Below, one piece after another: positions 6,660-13,574 of a stretch of DNA of 21,158 bases (position 1 is the stretch's first letter; the number at the start of each line of letters is the position of its first letter). The notes below the pieces were generated by a model that did not search any database, had not been told where the DNA came from, and saw only the letters and a list, made by a program, of their open reading frames with translations. The DNA is from CAYRYU01 sp964428355 (GTDB lineage: Bacteria; Muiribacteriota; Ozemobacteria; Ozemobacterales; Ozemobacteraceae): assembly GCA_964428355.1 (NCBI GenBank), contig CAYRYU010000117.1, positions 1 through 21,158 on the forward strand, read 5' to 3'. The position numbers and the translations under genes were made by a program.

Positions 6660-7880
6660 ATGCCGGTCGTAATCAAAGCCCAAAAATGCGTTGGATGTGC
6701 CATTTGTGCCCCCGCTTGTCCCTATGGTTCGATCATCGTCGAGAACAAGAAGGCGAGCCTGAAGGACGATTGTACCCAATGTGGAGCGTGTGTCGAAACC
6801 TGCAAGTTCGACGCCATCGCGATCGAGGGGGCCGGAGAACGGATCCGGATGGATGTTTCATCATTCCAGGGGATCTACGTTTTCATCGAACACGAAAAAG
6901 GGGGCCCGGCGGGGGTTTCACTCGAACTCCTGGGGAAAGCCAGGGAGCTCGCCGGGGAGTTCCAGAAGCTCGGCCGGAAGCAGGAAGTCTCGGCGATCCT
7001 CATCGGGGCCGATTCGGGACAGCAGCTTCCCCGGGAGCTGATCTCCTGGGGCGCCGACCATGTTTTGACGGTAAGTGGGGATGAGTTCGAAAACTACCGG
7101 ACCGAGGTCTTCGCGAAAGCGATCGTCGAGGTCGCCAGGTTGAAGAAGCCCGAGATACTCCTTATCGGAGCGACCCCCCTCGGCCGTGACCTGGCCCCGC
7201 GGATCTCCAACCGGCTGCAGACGGGCTTGACAGCGGATTGCACGAAGCTCGACATTTGTCCCGATCAGAAGATTCTCCTTCAGACCCGCCCGGCCTGGGG
7301 AGGCAACCTGATGGCCACGATCGTGTGCCCGGACAACCGGCCCCAGATGTCCACCGTCCGCCCCGGGGTCATGCGGCGCATTGCCCGCGACTCGTCCAGG
7401 CAGGGAAACGTCGAGGAGATCCGGATCGAGCTGGGGAAGAAGGACATCCTTACCCGGATACTCGAAGTGGTTGCCGCCGGTCCGCAGAAGGTCAACTTCG
7501 AATCGGCCCGGATAATCGTTTCCGGGGGACGGGGACTCAGCGGTCCCGATGGATTCAAGATCCTGAAGGAGTTCGCCGACGAGTTGGGTGCGGAACTGGG
7601 CGCTTCCCGCGCCGCGGTCGATTCGGGCTGGATCGATGGTGACCACCAGGTCGGCCAGACGGGGCGGACCGTCCATCCGGAACTCTACATCGCCTGCGGT
7701 ATTTCCGGGGCTATCCAGCATCTGGCGGGGATGTCCCAGTCCAAGTTCATCATCGCGATCAACAAGGACCGGAACGCCCCCATCGCCTCGGTTGCGGATG
7801 CCACCTTCGTGGGTGACCTTTTCAAGGTGGTTCCGGAGTTGACCAGGAAGATCAAAGAATACAAGGAGAAGGTTCAGTAG
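6660..7880 (+). CDS. etfA: Electron transfer flavoprotein alpha subunit with N-terminal ferredoxin domain
   Basis: The start is the ATG at 6660, with GGAGGTG 7 nt upstream (the frame is open further up, inside etfB). Residues 1-55 form a two-cluster ferredoxin: Cys10/13/16/20 and Cys38/41/44/48. ETF alpha follows to residue 406, with the strongly conserved FAD-binding C-terminus (VGQTGRTVHP, GISGAIQHLAGM, INKDRNAPI). ETF alpha subunits with this ferredoxin extension are known in anaerobes, for example with caffeyl-CoA or other acyl-CoA reductases, where they feed or take electrons through ferredoxin. With butyrate kinase two genes on, a role in crotonyl/butyryl-CoA chemistry is likely, but no acyl-CoA dehydrogenase lies in this window. 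Confidence 0.93.
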   Translation: MPVVIKAQKCVGCAICAPACPYGSIIVENKKASLKDDCTQCGACVETCKFDAIAIEGAGERIRMDVSSFQGIYVFIEHEKGGPAGVSLELLGKARELAGEFQKLGRKQEVSAILIGADSGQQLPRELISWGADHVLTVSGDEFENYRTEVFAKAIVEVARLKKPEILLIGATPLGRDLAPRISNRLQTGLTADCTKLDICPDQKILLQTRPAWGGNLMATIVCPDNRPQMSTVRPGVMRRIARDSSRQGNVEEIRIELGKKDILTRILEVVAAGPQKVNFESARIIVSGGRGLSGPDGFKILKEFADELGAELGASRAAVDSGWIDGDHQVGQTGRTVHPELYIACGISGAIQHLAGMSQSKFIIAINKDRNAPIASVADATFVGDLFKVVPELTRKIKEYKEKVQ

Positions 7881-8695
7881 TGCTGCTCGGCCCAACGTCC
7901 GGGGAGGACTTCGAAAAGATCCGCCTCATTCCGGGTTTTGCCGGACACGATCTCGTGAAGGTATCCAAAACCGGGTCGACCAACGATGATCTGAAGTCTG
8001 CCTGGGAGCGCAAGCCGGGAATCTCCCGGATCCTCCTCGCGGACCACCAGACCGGCGGGCGGGGCCTGTTCGACCGGACCTGGATCGACAGGGCCGGACA
8101 TGCCCTCCTGTTCTCCTTCACATGGACTTTCCACCCGGAAGGGAAACCCGACTTCCCGGTTCCGCTTGCCGCGGGCCTTGCCCTGTTCCGGGCGATCTCG
8201 AAGGAGTCCCGGAAGGACTCCCAGCTCTGGTTGAAATGGCCGAACGACCTTTTCCTCGGGACCCGAAAGATGGCGGGGATCCTTTCCGAGGCGGTTTCCG
8301 CTCCCGGAGCGGAGGGAGTCGTTATCGGAATCGGGGTCAACCTGGTTCCTTTCGGGATGACCGACGAAATGAAAGCCCAGGGAGCGGTTGTGCCGGCTTT
8401 CCTCCAGGAGGTCGCCTCCGATTCTTGCTTTCCGGGGTTGCTTTTCGGGATACTTTCGGAATGGGGAACGATCGCATCCCCGACATCCGACTCGTCCAGC
8501 CTCCTCGCTGAGTACAACCAGGCCGCGGGGCCGTTTTTCCGGGCCAGGTTTTCGCTGGAAACGCCCGCGGGGGAAACCCTGATCTGCACCCCGAAGGAGG
8601 TGACCCGAAACGGGACTTTGTGGGTTTCCGGGTCCGACGGGAAGACCCGGGAGTTTTCCTCCGTCCGGAGGTTGACCCTCTCGAGCATTGATTGA
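7880..8695 (+). CDS. birA: Biotin--[acetyl-CoA carboxylase] ligase, short type without DNA-binding domain
   Basis: The GTG start shares one base with the etfA stop (TAGTG), which implies translational coupling. The 271-residue enzyme carries the biotinyl-AMP and ligase motifs: TGSTND (31-36), GGRGLFDRTW (59-68), KWPND (119-123) and KMAGILSE with Lys130. A small C-terminal domain follows. It activates biotin with ATP and attaches it to a lysine of a biotin carrier protein. The N-terminal helix-turn-helix of regulatory BirA proteins is missing, so it should not repress biotin genes itself. Its place between etf and butyrate kinase suggests the biotin client is in the same pathway, for example an acyl-CoA carboxylase or a sodium-pumping decarboxylase encoded elsewhere. 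Confidence 0.9.
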   Translation: MLLGPTSGEDFEKIRLIPGFAGHDLVKVSKTGSTNDDLKSAWERKPGISRILLADHQTGGRGLFDRTWIDRAGHALLFSFTWTFHPEGKPDFPVPLAAGLALFRAISKESRKDSQLWLKWPNDLFLGTRKMAGILSEAVSAPGAEGVVIGIGVNLVPFGMTDEMKAQGAVVPAFLQEVASDSCFPGLLFGILSEWGTIASPTSDSSSLLAEYNQAAGPFFRARFSLETPAGETLICTPKEVTRNGTLWVSGSDGKTREFSSVRRLTLSSID

Positions 8696-8757
8696 AGAGG
8701 GCCTTGCATGCTAGGGATGTATAGATAGCTCCGAAAAGCGAGAGGAAGGGAACTCCC

Positions 8758-9831
8758 ATGGCCGAACGACTCGTCCTAGTGATCAACCCTGGTTCGACAT
8801 CCACCAAGGTCGGGCTGTTCACCGGTGCAAAACAGCTGAAAACCGTCGAACTTTCGCACTCTCCGACCGAGGTTGCAGGGTTCCCGAAAGTCGTCGATCA
8901 GGTCGATTTCCGGGTCGATGCGATATCCAGGGCGATCGGGGACTGGGATGTCCCCCCTGGAAGGTTGGCGGGGGTTATCGGACGTGGTGGAACGGTCCGG
9001 CTGACCGAGGGCGGGGTTTATCGGGTGGATTCCGTTCTCCTGGAAGCCCTGCGTACAAAGGCACTTTTCGAGCATGCCTCGACCCTCGGAGGCATCCTTG
9101 CCTTCCACTTCTCCGGGGAAGGCTCGGTCCCAGCCTGGATCGCCGATCCGGTGACGGTCGACGAGTTCGAGGAGATCGCCAGGATCAGCGGTCTTCCGGA
9201 GCTGCCCCGCTTTCCCGTCACCCACCGGCTGAATGCGATGGCAATGCTTGGGGAGGTTGCCGCCGAGGCCGGAAAGACCACTGACCGGGTCAATGCGATC
9301 GTGGCCCACCTCGGGGGTGGGGTCTCGATCTCGGCTTTCAGGGCGGGGCGTCAGGTCGATGCCACAAATGCCTTCGACATGGCCCCATTTTCGGGCGACC
9401 GTGCGGGAAGCCTTCCGGTCACGGGCCTGATCGAACTTTGCTACTCAGGCAAGTATTCGAAGGAGGAACTGAAGCGCAGGATCAACGGGAAAGGCGGGCT
9501 GACCGCCCATCTGGGGACCTCCGACGTCAAGGAGGTCGAGGACCGCGTTCTTCGGGGGGATCCCAAAGCCGCACTCGTGCTCGAAGCCATGGCCTACGCG
9601 GTTGCCAAGGAGATTGGCGCCCTCGGAACGGTCCTGGAGGGAAATGTGGATTTCATCATCCTGACCGGTGGGGTGATAAAATGTGACCTGGTCAGGGAAT
9701 GGATTTCCCGGCGCGTCAAGCATATCGCGCCGATCGTTTCCAGACCGGGCCAGAACGAGATGCTGGCATTGGCAAGATACGCCGCTTCAGCCCTCTCCAA
9801 CCCCTCGATCGTCCGCCATCTTCCGGCCTGA
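8758..9831 (+). CDS. buk: Butyrate kinase (acetokinase family)
   Basis: The 357-residue length fits butyrate kinases (about 355) rather than acetate kinases (about 400). Motifs in order: the N-terminal phosphate-binding strand INPGSTSTKVG (9-19), GRGG (75-78) with a GGVYRVD shortly after, HAS (106-108), HLGGGVS (184-190) and FSGDRAGSLP (211-220). GRGG followed by GGVY distinguishes the butyrate/branched-chain fatty acid kinase group. It converts butyryl-phosphate and ADP to butyrate and ATP, or the reverse. No phosphotransbutyrylase gene is visible here. AGGAAGGG lies 7 nt before the ATG. It sits 62 nt after the biotin ligase on the same strand and probably ends the operon. A related acid (isobutyrate, isovalerate) could be the true substrate. 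Confidence 0.9.
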   Translation: MAERLVLVINPGSTSTKVGLFTGAKQLKTVELSHSPTEVAGFPKVVDQVDFRVDAISRAIGDWDVPPGRLAGVIGRGGTVRLTEGGVYRVDSVLLEALRTKALFEHASTLGGILAFHFSGEGSVPAWIADPVTVDEFEEIARISGLPELPRFPVTHRLNAMAMLGEVAAEAGKTTDRVNAIVAHLGGGVSISAFRAGRQVDATNAFDMAPFSGDRAGSLPVTGLIELCYSGKYSKEELKRRINGKGGLTAHLGTSDVKEVEDRVLRGDPKAALVLEAMAYAVAKEIGALGTVLEGNVDFIILTGGVIKCDLVREWISRRVKHIAPIVSRPGQNEMLALARYAASALSNPSIVRHLPA

Positions 9832-9846
9832 TTCGGGGTTCCCGAA
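9832..9846 (+). terminator. Small hairpin right after butyrate kinase
   Basis: TTCGGG (9832-9837) and CCCGAA (9841-9846) form a 6-bp stem with a 3-nt loop, starting at the base after the stop codon. No T-run follows, so it may only slow or protect the RNA end. Confidence 0.3.
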
Positions 9847-9900
9847 GAAGAACCTGATCGTTCAGCTCATTCCCCGGCCGTGTCCTCAAGGACTGCGCCC

Positions 9901-9996
9901 GTCGGGCCAAGGCGGGCCATCCGTGGCCCCGGCCCGACACTGCCGCATCCTGCGGTTCGTCCTGGCTTTTCGGCCACATTCGCCCCATCGTGGGGC
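9901..9996. repeat. Run of three palindromes between convergent genes
   Basis: First hairpin: GTCGGGCC (9901-9908) pairs with GGCCCGAC (9931-9938), enclosing GGGCCA (9914-9919) and TGGCCC (9924-9929), so about 14 bp pair with one asymmetric bulge. Second: CCGCA-TCC-TGCGG (9943-9955). Third: GCCCCA-TCG-TGGGGC (9982-9996). All three apexes read CATC followed closely by TG. The terminator of the LysM gene comes next. Nothing in this 252-bp gap looks protein-coding. It could be a small structured RNA or a cluster of repetitive extragenic palindromes. Confidence 0.5.
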
Positions 9997-10007
9997 TCGT
10001 GACCACG

Positions 10008-10050
10008 GGAAAAAGAGAGAAGCCCTCCCCGTTTCTTCGGGGAAGGCTTC
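10008..10050 (-). terminator. Rho-independent terminator of the LysM/lysozyme-like gene
   Basis: On the minus strand GAAGCC and GGCTTC (10045-10050 and 10019-10024), then CCCCG pairs inside them, form a 13-position stem with one mismatch and a 6-nt loop. CTCTCTTTTT follows. It lies about 34 nt after the stop codon at 10084. Confidence 0.8.
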
Positions 10051-10083
10051 CTACTTTCCTGACCCTGTCCGGAGGGCCTTGGT

Positions 10084-11058
10084 CTACTTGGGGGGATAGT
10101 TGTTGAGGAACTTCTTGTAGGAACCGTTCTTGTAAGCGCTCCAGGGCTGCCAGTTGGTGCAGTTGTTGCTCATCTTGAGCATCACTTTGATATTGGTCAT
10201 TGGATCGAAGAGGTCTTCGTTCGAACTCAGGCCATACTGCCTCCGGCGTTCGGGGCCCATCGCGCCCAGCATGTTGATCTGGTAGAGGCCATAGGAGTTG
10301 TCTCCAGTGCCGGCGTTTCCGTTGTGGGCCCGGGGGTTGCCGCCCGATTCTGCCATTCCAACCGCCCAGGCGGTGCGGAGTTTTTCGCCAGAAAGGCCTG
10401 CCTGCTGCAGCCATGCATACAGCGCCGGTCCACCCTTTGCCCCGGCGGGGGGAGTCGGGACATTGGTGTTGGGTGGCGTGGTTCCGGTGTTGTTGCCGGG
10501 GTTCGTGTTTCCAGTGTTGGTGCCGGTTCCCCCGGGGATCGTCAGTTCCCATCCGGGGTAGATGAGATTGGGGTTCTTCAGAAGGCTGGGATACTTCTCC
10601 TTGTTTGCTTCGACGATCTCCATGTAGCGGCTTCCGTCGCCGAGGAATCGTTCGGCGATCGTCCAGAGGCAATCACCCGACTGGACGGTGTAGGTGCTGC
10701 CTCCCTGGGTCCCGCCCGATTCCTTGCCTGTCTGGGCCTTGTCATCGTTTCCCGCGATCTTGACGTTCTGGATCTGGAGAAGTTTGTTGATCAACTCTAC
10801 GAGCTGCTCCAGCTTTTTAAGCAGTTCTTCGACCTTGGCGGTCGCCGTGGCCGACCCGACCGTCGTGGGGGGCGTTTCGGTTGCGGTCGTCGTCGGTGAA
10901 GCGGTCCCGACATCCAGGAGGACTCCACCCGAATCGGCTGTGGGATCATGCCCGTTGAGAATGGAATTCATGTCTTCGGCCGTACAGGACGGCGATCCGG
11001 AAAACATCATGAGAACCGCCAGAAACAGAAGAATGCACCCCATCCGTTTTTCGGTCAT
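10084..11058 (-). CDS. Exported LysM protein with lysozyme-like transglycosylase domain
   Basis: I choose the ATG at 11058: AAGGGGGG lies just upstream, the product then opens with a signal peptide (8-20), and the promoter lies 25 nt further up. The frame is open to 11325, but that part is not gene-like. The protein has 324 residues: signal, a Thr/Pro-rich spacer (50-75), a short leucine-rich coiled coil (75-98), LysM (about 121-174, TYTVQSGDCLWTIAERF), a second Asn/Thr/Gly/Pro linker (176-206) and a lysozyme-like fold (212-322). Glu237 in AVGMAESGGN is the likely catalytic acid, followed by SYGLYQIN as in lytic transglycosylases. LysM binds peptidoglycan, so the enzyme probably cuts or remodels glycan strands. 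Cys25 could be a lipid anchor, but the lipobox is poor. Confidence 0.87.
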   Translation of the reverse strand: MTEKRMGCILLFLAVLMMFSGSPSCTAEDMNSILNGHDPTADSGGVLLDVGTASPTTTATETPPTTVGSATATAKVEELLKKLEQLVELINKLLQIQNVKIAGNDDKAQTGKESGGTQGGSTYTVQSGDCLWTIAERFLGDGSRYMEIVEANKEKYPSLLKNPNLIYPGWELTIPGGTGTNTGNTNPGNNTGTTPPNTNVPTPPAGAKGGPALYAWLQQAGLSGEKLRTAWAVGMAESGGNPRAHNGNAGTGDNSYGLYQINMLGAMGPERRRQYGLSSNEDLFDPMTNIKVMLKMSNNCTNWQPWSAYKNGSYKKFLNNYPPK

Positions 11059-11083
11059 AATGCCCCCCTTCATCGTTTCCCTT

Positions 11084-11092
11084 ATTTTACCA
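11084..11092 (-). promoter_or_regulatory. Extended -10 promoter of the LysM gene
   Basis: On the minus strand this reads TGGTAAAAT, identical to the box at 2744-2752. Transcription would start near 11077, about 19 nt before the ATG at 11058. No clear -35 is seen. Confidence 0.5.
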
Positions 11093-11304
11093 TCCGGCAG
11101 GGCGGAAGTTACAGGCATTTCAAGAAATCTTGGGGTCCATTCGAAAACCCGGGCGGGGACCATCCCGCGCTTCTGGCATTCCGAAATCGAAAGGGACCAT
11201 TCGGCCCGACAAGGCTTTCGGAATGTGAAAGATTGCGCAAAGTGGCAGGAATGGGATGTGCGGTTCTGGGGTGAAGGAAAGGGCTTTTCGTGAGCCTTGA
11301 TCTC

Positions 11305-11313
11305 GGTTAGAAT
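11305..11313 (+). promoter_or_regulatory. -10 promoter element before the DUF4114-like gene
   Basis: TAGAAT at 11308-11313 is embedded in GTTAGAATGGG, the same 11 bases found before the amidase gene (114-124). The TG of an extended -10 is absent here. The distance to the ATG at 11409 is about 95 nt. Confidence 0.35.
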
Positions 11314-11408
11314 GGGTCCGTTCAATGGTGCGGATCCCCAAAGGGAAAGAGCTTCCTTTCGTTCGTGGCATGTGAAGCTGGCCGATTCAACCCAAGAGGA
11401 GAAGGATC

Positions 11409-12254
11409 ATGTGGGGGATTTCCATTTGCGCGCTCGAAAGCATCAGGATGGGCATTTCGGCCACTTTCTCCTTTCGGTTGATCGGAAAGAGATTGCTGAC
11501 GATAGGGTTCCTTTTTCTCCTGTTCCAGACGGCCCTCTTTGCTGACACAATCGAATACACGGACACCCCCCGCTCCTTCCCGGGGCTGGAGAAAGCGCTG
11601 GGGGATGTGTTCGGAACCGCCTCCTTCCCGCCTTTGATCGAAACCCCCTTCACCTATTACCAGGTCGATGGCCATGGACCGGTTGAGATTACCTTCACCT
11701 TCCTGCATGATGGAGGCGATTTCCATTTCGATTTCGGGTTCTACCGGTTCGTGGAAGAAATCGGAAACATGGATGTTTCAACCGACGAGGGGAGGACTGC
11801 CTTTGCCCGGGAAGCCCTCCGTCCGGGAAATGCTGTTTCAGTTTTCCGTGACGACACCGACGATCCTGGCGTAAAGCGGACATTCACGGTACAGGGGGGG
11901 GACACCCTCGGCTTTTTTCTTGTTCCGGACGCGGCTCTCATTGAATTCCAGAAGGACCCAGGGAAGTTCGCAATCGAAGGGTCCGCCTCGAGAAGCTTTG
12001 GATGGAAAGGTCCGTATCGCTGGCCCCTTTTCAGCTTTCCTGATGCGAACCCCCAGGGAATGGATCAGATGATGGGCTTCAGCGGCTTTTCCCGGGTCTT
12101 TCAAAAGCCGCTTTGCATTTTCGCATGGGAAGACCTCACCCGGGCCGAATTCTCGGGAAACCTTTGTCCCAGCGATCGGTCTTTCGAGGATCTGGTTTTC
12201 TCCGTCGAGGGTGTTGCCGCCGTCGGCCAACCGGAAGCCTCTCCCGGGAAGTAA
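11409..12254 (+). CDS. Exported DUF4114-like protein of unknown function
   Basis: The 281-residue product opens with an unusually long positive N-terminus and a hydrophobic stretch (28-44), with likely cleavage after ALFA at 45. The mature part is beta-rich. Near the end, IFAWEDLT is followed after about 15 residues by SDRSFEDLVFSVE. This resembles the FEDL...SD-DFNDLVF pattern of DUF4114, a domain of exported, often calcium-binding or PEP-CTERM-type proteins. A PDANPQG stretch precedes it. AGGAG lies 7 nt before the ATG. A later ATG at 11448 would shorten the n-region but has no ribosome site. It is a single gene with its own promoter, and the role is unknown. Confidence 0.75.
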   Translation: MWGISICALESIRMGISATFSFRLIGKRLLTIGFLFLLFQTALFADTIEYTDTPRSFPGLEKALGDVFGTASFPPLIETPFTYYQVDGHGPVEITFTFLHDGGDFHFDFGFYRFVEEIGNMDVSTDEGRTAFAREALRPGNAVSVFRDDTDDPGVKRTFTVQGGDTLGFFLVPDAALIEFQKDPGKFAIEGSASRSFGWKGPYRWPLFSFPDANPQGMDQMMGFSGFSRVFQKPLCIFAWEDLTRAEFSGNLCPSDRSFEDLVFSVEGVAAVGQPEASPGK

Positions 12255-12256
12255 AG

Positions 12257-12378
12257 GCCAGTCTCCCTGGCGTCAGGTCGGGAGAACTTAGCCCTCCCGG
12301 CGAAAAGCCGGGCCCTGACCCACCCGACAAGGATGCCCACTTTCCATAAAGTGTCCAAGGATCCTCGCACGGGCATCC
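12257..12378 (+). other. Structured intergenic segment with nested and competing hairpins
   Basis: Part of a gap of about 520 bp (12255-12778) that contains no gene I can support. Paired arms seen: GCCAG/CTGGC (12257-12271); an outer stem GTCAGG/CCTGAC (12272-12277 with 12314-12319) that encloses two mutually exclusive hairpins, CGGGAG/CTCCCG (12279-12284 with 12294-12299) and CCCGGC/GCCGGG (12296-12301 with 12307-12312); CACTTT/AAAGTG (12338-12343 with 12348-12353), lying inside GGATGCCC/GGGCATCC (12331-12338 with 12371-12378). It could be a 3' UTR fold, a small RNA or an attenuator. No known riboswitch consensus is recognised. Confidence 0.4.
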
Positions 12379-12442
12379 CCTCGAATTCCTAGGAGTGAGT
12401 GGGAACCGCGGTTACAAAAAGCGCAAAACCGGCCCCGGGATT

Positions 12443-12536
12443 ACCAGGAAGACACGAAGAACACGAAGGCCACAAATGGACAGCGGCCTTTTCCTGATCG
12501 TCTTTGTGACCTCGGTGATAATTGTGTCTTTTTGGT
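12443..12536. repeat. Imperfect inverted repeat of about 34-bp arms (MITE-like)
   Basis: The left arm (12443-12476) and the reverse complement of the right arm (12503-12536) share ACCA, AAGACAC, CAC and CACAAA in the same order, about 25 of 36 positions by hand count, around a centre of about 26 bp. The arm type (AAGACACGAAGAACACGAAGG) resembles dispersed repeats I have seen in genomes of environmental bacteria. No transposase is present, so it would be a non-autonomous or decayed element. Confidence 0.45.
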
Positions 12537-12576
12537 GAAGCCAAGGTTCTTTATGCCTCCCTTGCTACTCACGGTG

Positions 12577-12645
12577 GGAACTGCCGTGCGCGGATTCTGA
12601 CAAAAATCCGGGAACATTTAAGCGATTCCGGAGTATGAACATACG
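12577..12645 (+). promoter_or_regulatory. Possible autoregulatory region of the ECF sigma operon
   Basis: Two GGAAC motifs, typical of ECF-type -35 boxes, occur at 12577-12582 (GGAACT, with TCTGA at 12596-12600 but a short spacer) and 12611-12616 (GGAACA). GTATG-AA-CATAC at 12633-12644 is a small palindrome. The sigma gene starts about 135 nt downstream. The spacing is not canonical, so this is tentative. Confidence 0.25.
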
Positions 12646-12778
12646 AAACCAATCTTTTGTCCTGCATTGCGAAAGTTCAGATGGCGACTGGTAGGTGGGA
12701 GCCTCTGGCACCGCCCGGGAAAACCGACGATGGACTTTTCGATGCGGTTACCAATAATCAGGCCGACGGGAAAACTGG

Positions 12779-13333
12779 GTGGAAGACGCCGACATTATCA
12801 CGTATGTGAAACAGGGAAACGCGGGTTTGTATTCCCTTCTGGTGGAAAAATACCACCGGTCCGTCCTCAACTTCGTCTTCCGGATCCTCCGGGACCCGGC
12901 GGTGGTCGAGGACATCGGCCAGGAAGTCTTTCTAAGTGCTTTTGCCTCACTTCGGTCTTTCGACGAAAGGCGCGGCGTGGCTTTCTCCACCTGGCTTTTC
13001 ACGATTGCGAGAAACAGGAGCCTGACCGAGTTGCGAAGGTTGAAAAGGGAGGTTCAGGTCGGGTTGCCCGACCTCGATGAGTTTCCATCCCAGGAAGCCC
13101 CGGTGGAACGGATCGTCATCGATCGCGAAGAGGCGGAACTGATGGCCGAGGCAATCAGGGGACTTCCTGAGCCTTTCCGAACCACCCTTGCCGAAACCCT
13201 TCAGGGGAAACCCATGGACGAAATGGCTCGGAAGGGAGGGATATCCCCGCAGACGGTCAGGAGCAGGCTTTCCCGAGCCCGGGAAATGCTTCGGGAGTAT
13301 TTCAGAAGATGTTTTCGGGAGGTTGACCAATGA
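12779..13333 (+). CDS. ECF-family RNA polymerase sigma factor
   Basis: The 184-residue protein has a sigma-70 region 2 (about 7-77: YHRSVLNFVFRILRD, DIGQEVFLSAF, FSTWLFTIARNRS) and region 4 (about 118-175, with SPQTVRSRLSRAREML as the DNA-recognition helix). Regions 1 and 3 are missing, as in ECF (group 4) factors. The start is GTG with a modest GACGGG upstream; no ATG is available in the frame. ECF factors redirect RNA polymerase to envelope or stress genes and are usually held by a membrane anti-sigma protein encoded next to them. Here the stop overlaps the ATG of a 70-residue membrane protein, the natural candidate for that role. Signal peptidase I follows. Confidence 0.9.
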   Translation: MEDADIITYVKQGNAGLYSLLVEKYHRSVLNFVFRILRDPAVVEDIGQEVFLSAFASLRSFDERRGVAFSTWLFTIARNRSLTELRRLKREVQVGLPDLDEFPSQEAPVERIVIDREEAELMAEAIRGLPEPFRTTLAETLQGKPMDEMARKGGISPQTVRSRLSRAREMLREYFRRCFREVDQ

Positions 13334-13542
13334 GCGATTTCGAGCCGTCCCCGGATTTCGTGGGAAGGACGATGAGGAAGGTCCTTGGTTTCGATGAAGC
13401 GCGCGGACGTAGGGCCGCGGAGGGGAACCTGGTGGTCAATCGAGGGTGGTTCTTGGGCCTCGCCGGAAGTGCGGTGGTTCTTGGTCTGTTCAATCTGGGT
13501 AACTTCTTTTTTCGGCTTCTGATTCCCGTCAACTGCCTTTGA
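13330..13542 (+). CDS. Small single-TM protein, candidate mini anti-sigma factor
   Basis: The ATG overlaps the sigma stop (ATGA), so translation is probably coupled. The 70-residue product has a charged N-terminal part of about 36 residues (PSPDFVGRTMRKVLGFDEARGRR), one hydrophobic helix (about 40-64) and a very short tail. Its position and topology (cytoplasmic N-terminus, one TM) match anti-sigma factors. It is much shorter than known ones, has no zinc-binding HxxxCxxC and has almost no sensor domain. The motif DFVGRTMRKV resembles the N-terminal segment often seen in TM proteins next to ECF factors. I recognise no family; the role is inferred from context. Confidence 0.65.
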   Translation: MSDFEPSPDFVGRTMRKVLGFDEARGRRAAEGNLVVNRGWFLGLAGSAVVLGLFNLGNFFFRLLIPVNCL

Positions 13543-13574
13543 CCTTGTAGCGATTGAATCTTGGAGGGATTGAA

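Noticed and set aside
9716..10672. 318-codon minus-strand open frame across the butyrate kinase end, the palindromes and the LysM gene
   Set aside because: It overlaps two well-supported genes and a terminator hairpin, and its translation is Arg/Pro/Gly-rich noise.
12577..12600. Canonical sigma-E type promoter (GGAACT with TCTGA)
   Set aside because: The spacer is only about 13 nt, shorter than the usual 16 or so. Kept only as a tentative region.
12667..13080. 137-codon plus-strand frame overlapping the sigma factor
   Set aside because: The overlapping frame encodes both sigma regions. This one has no family features.
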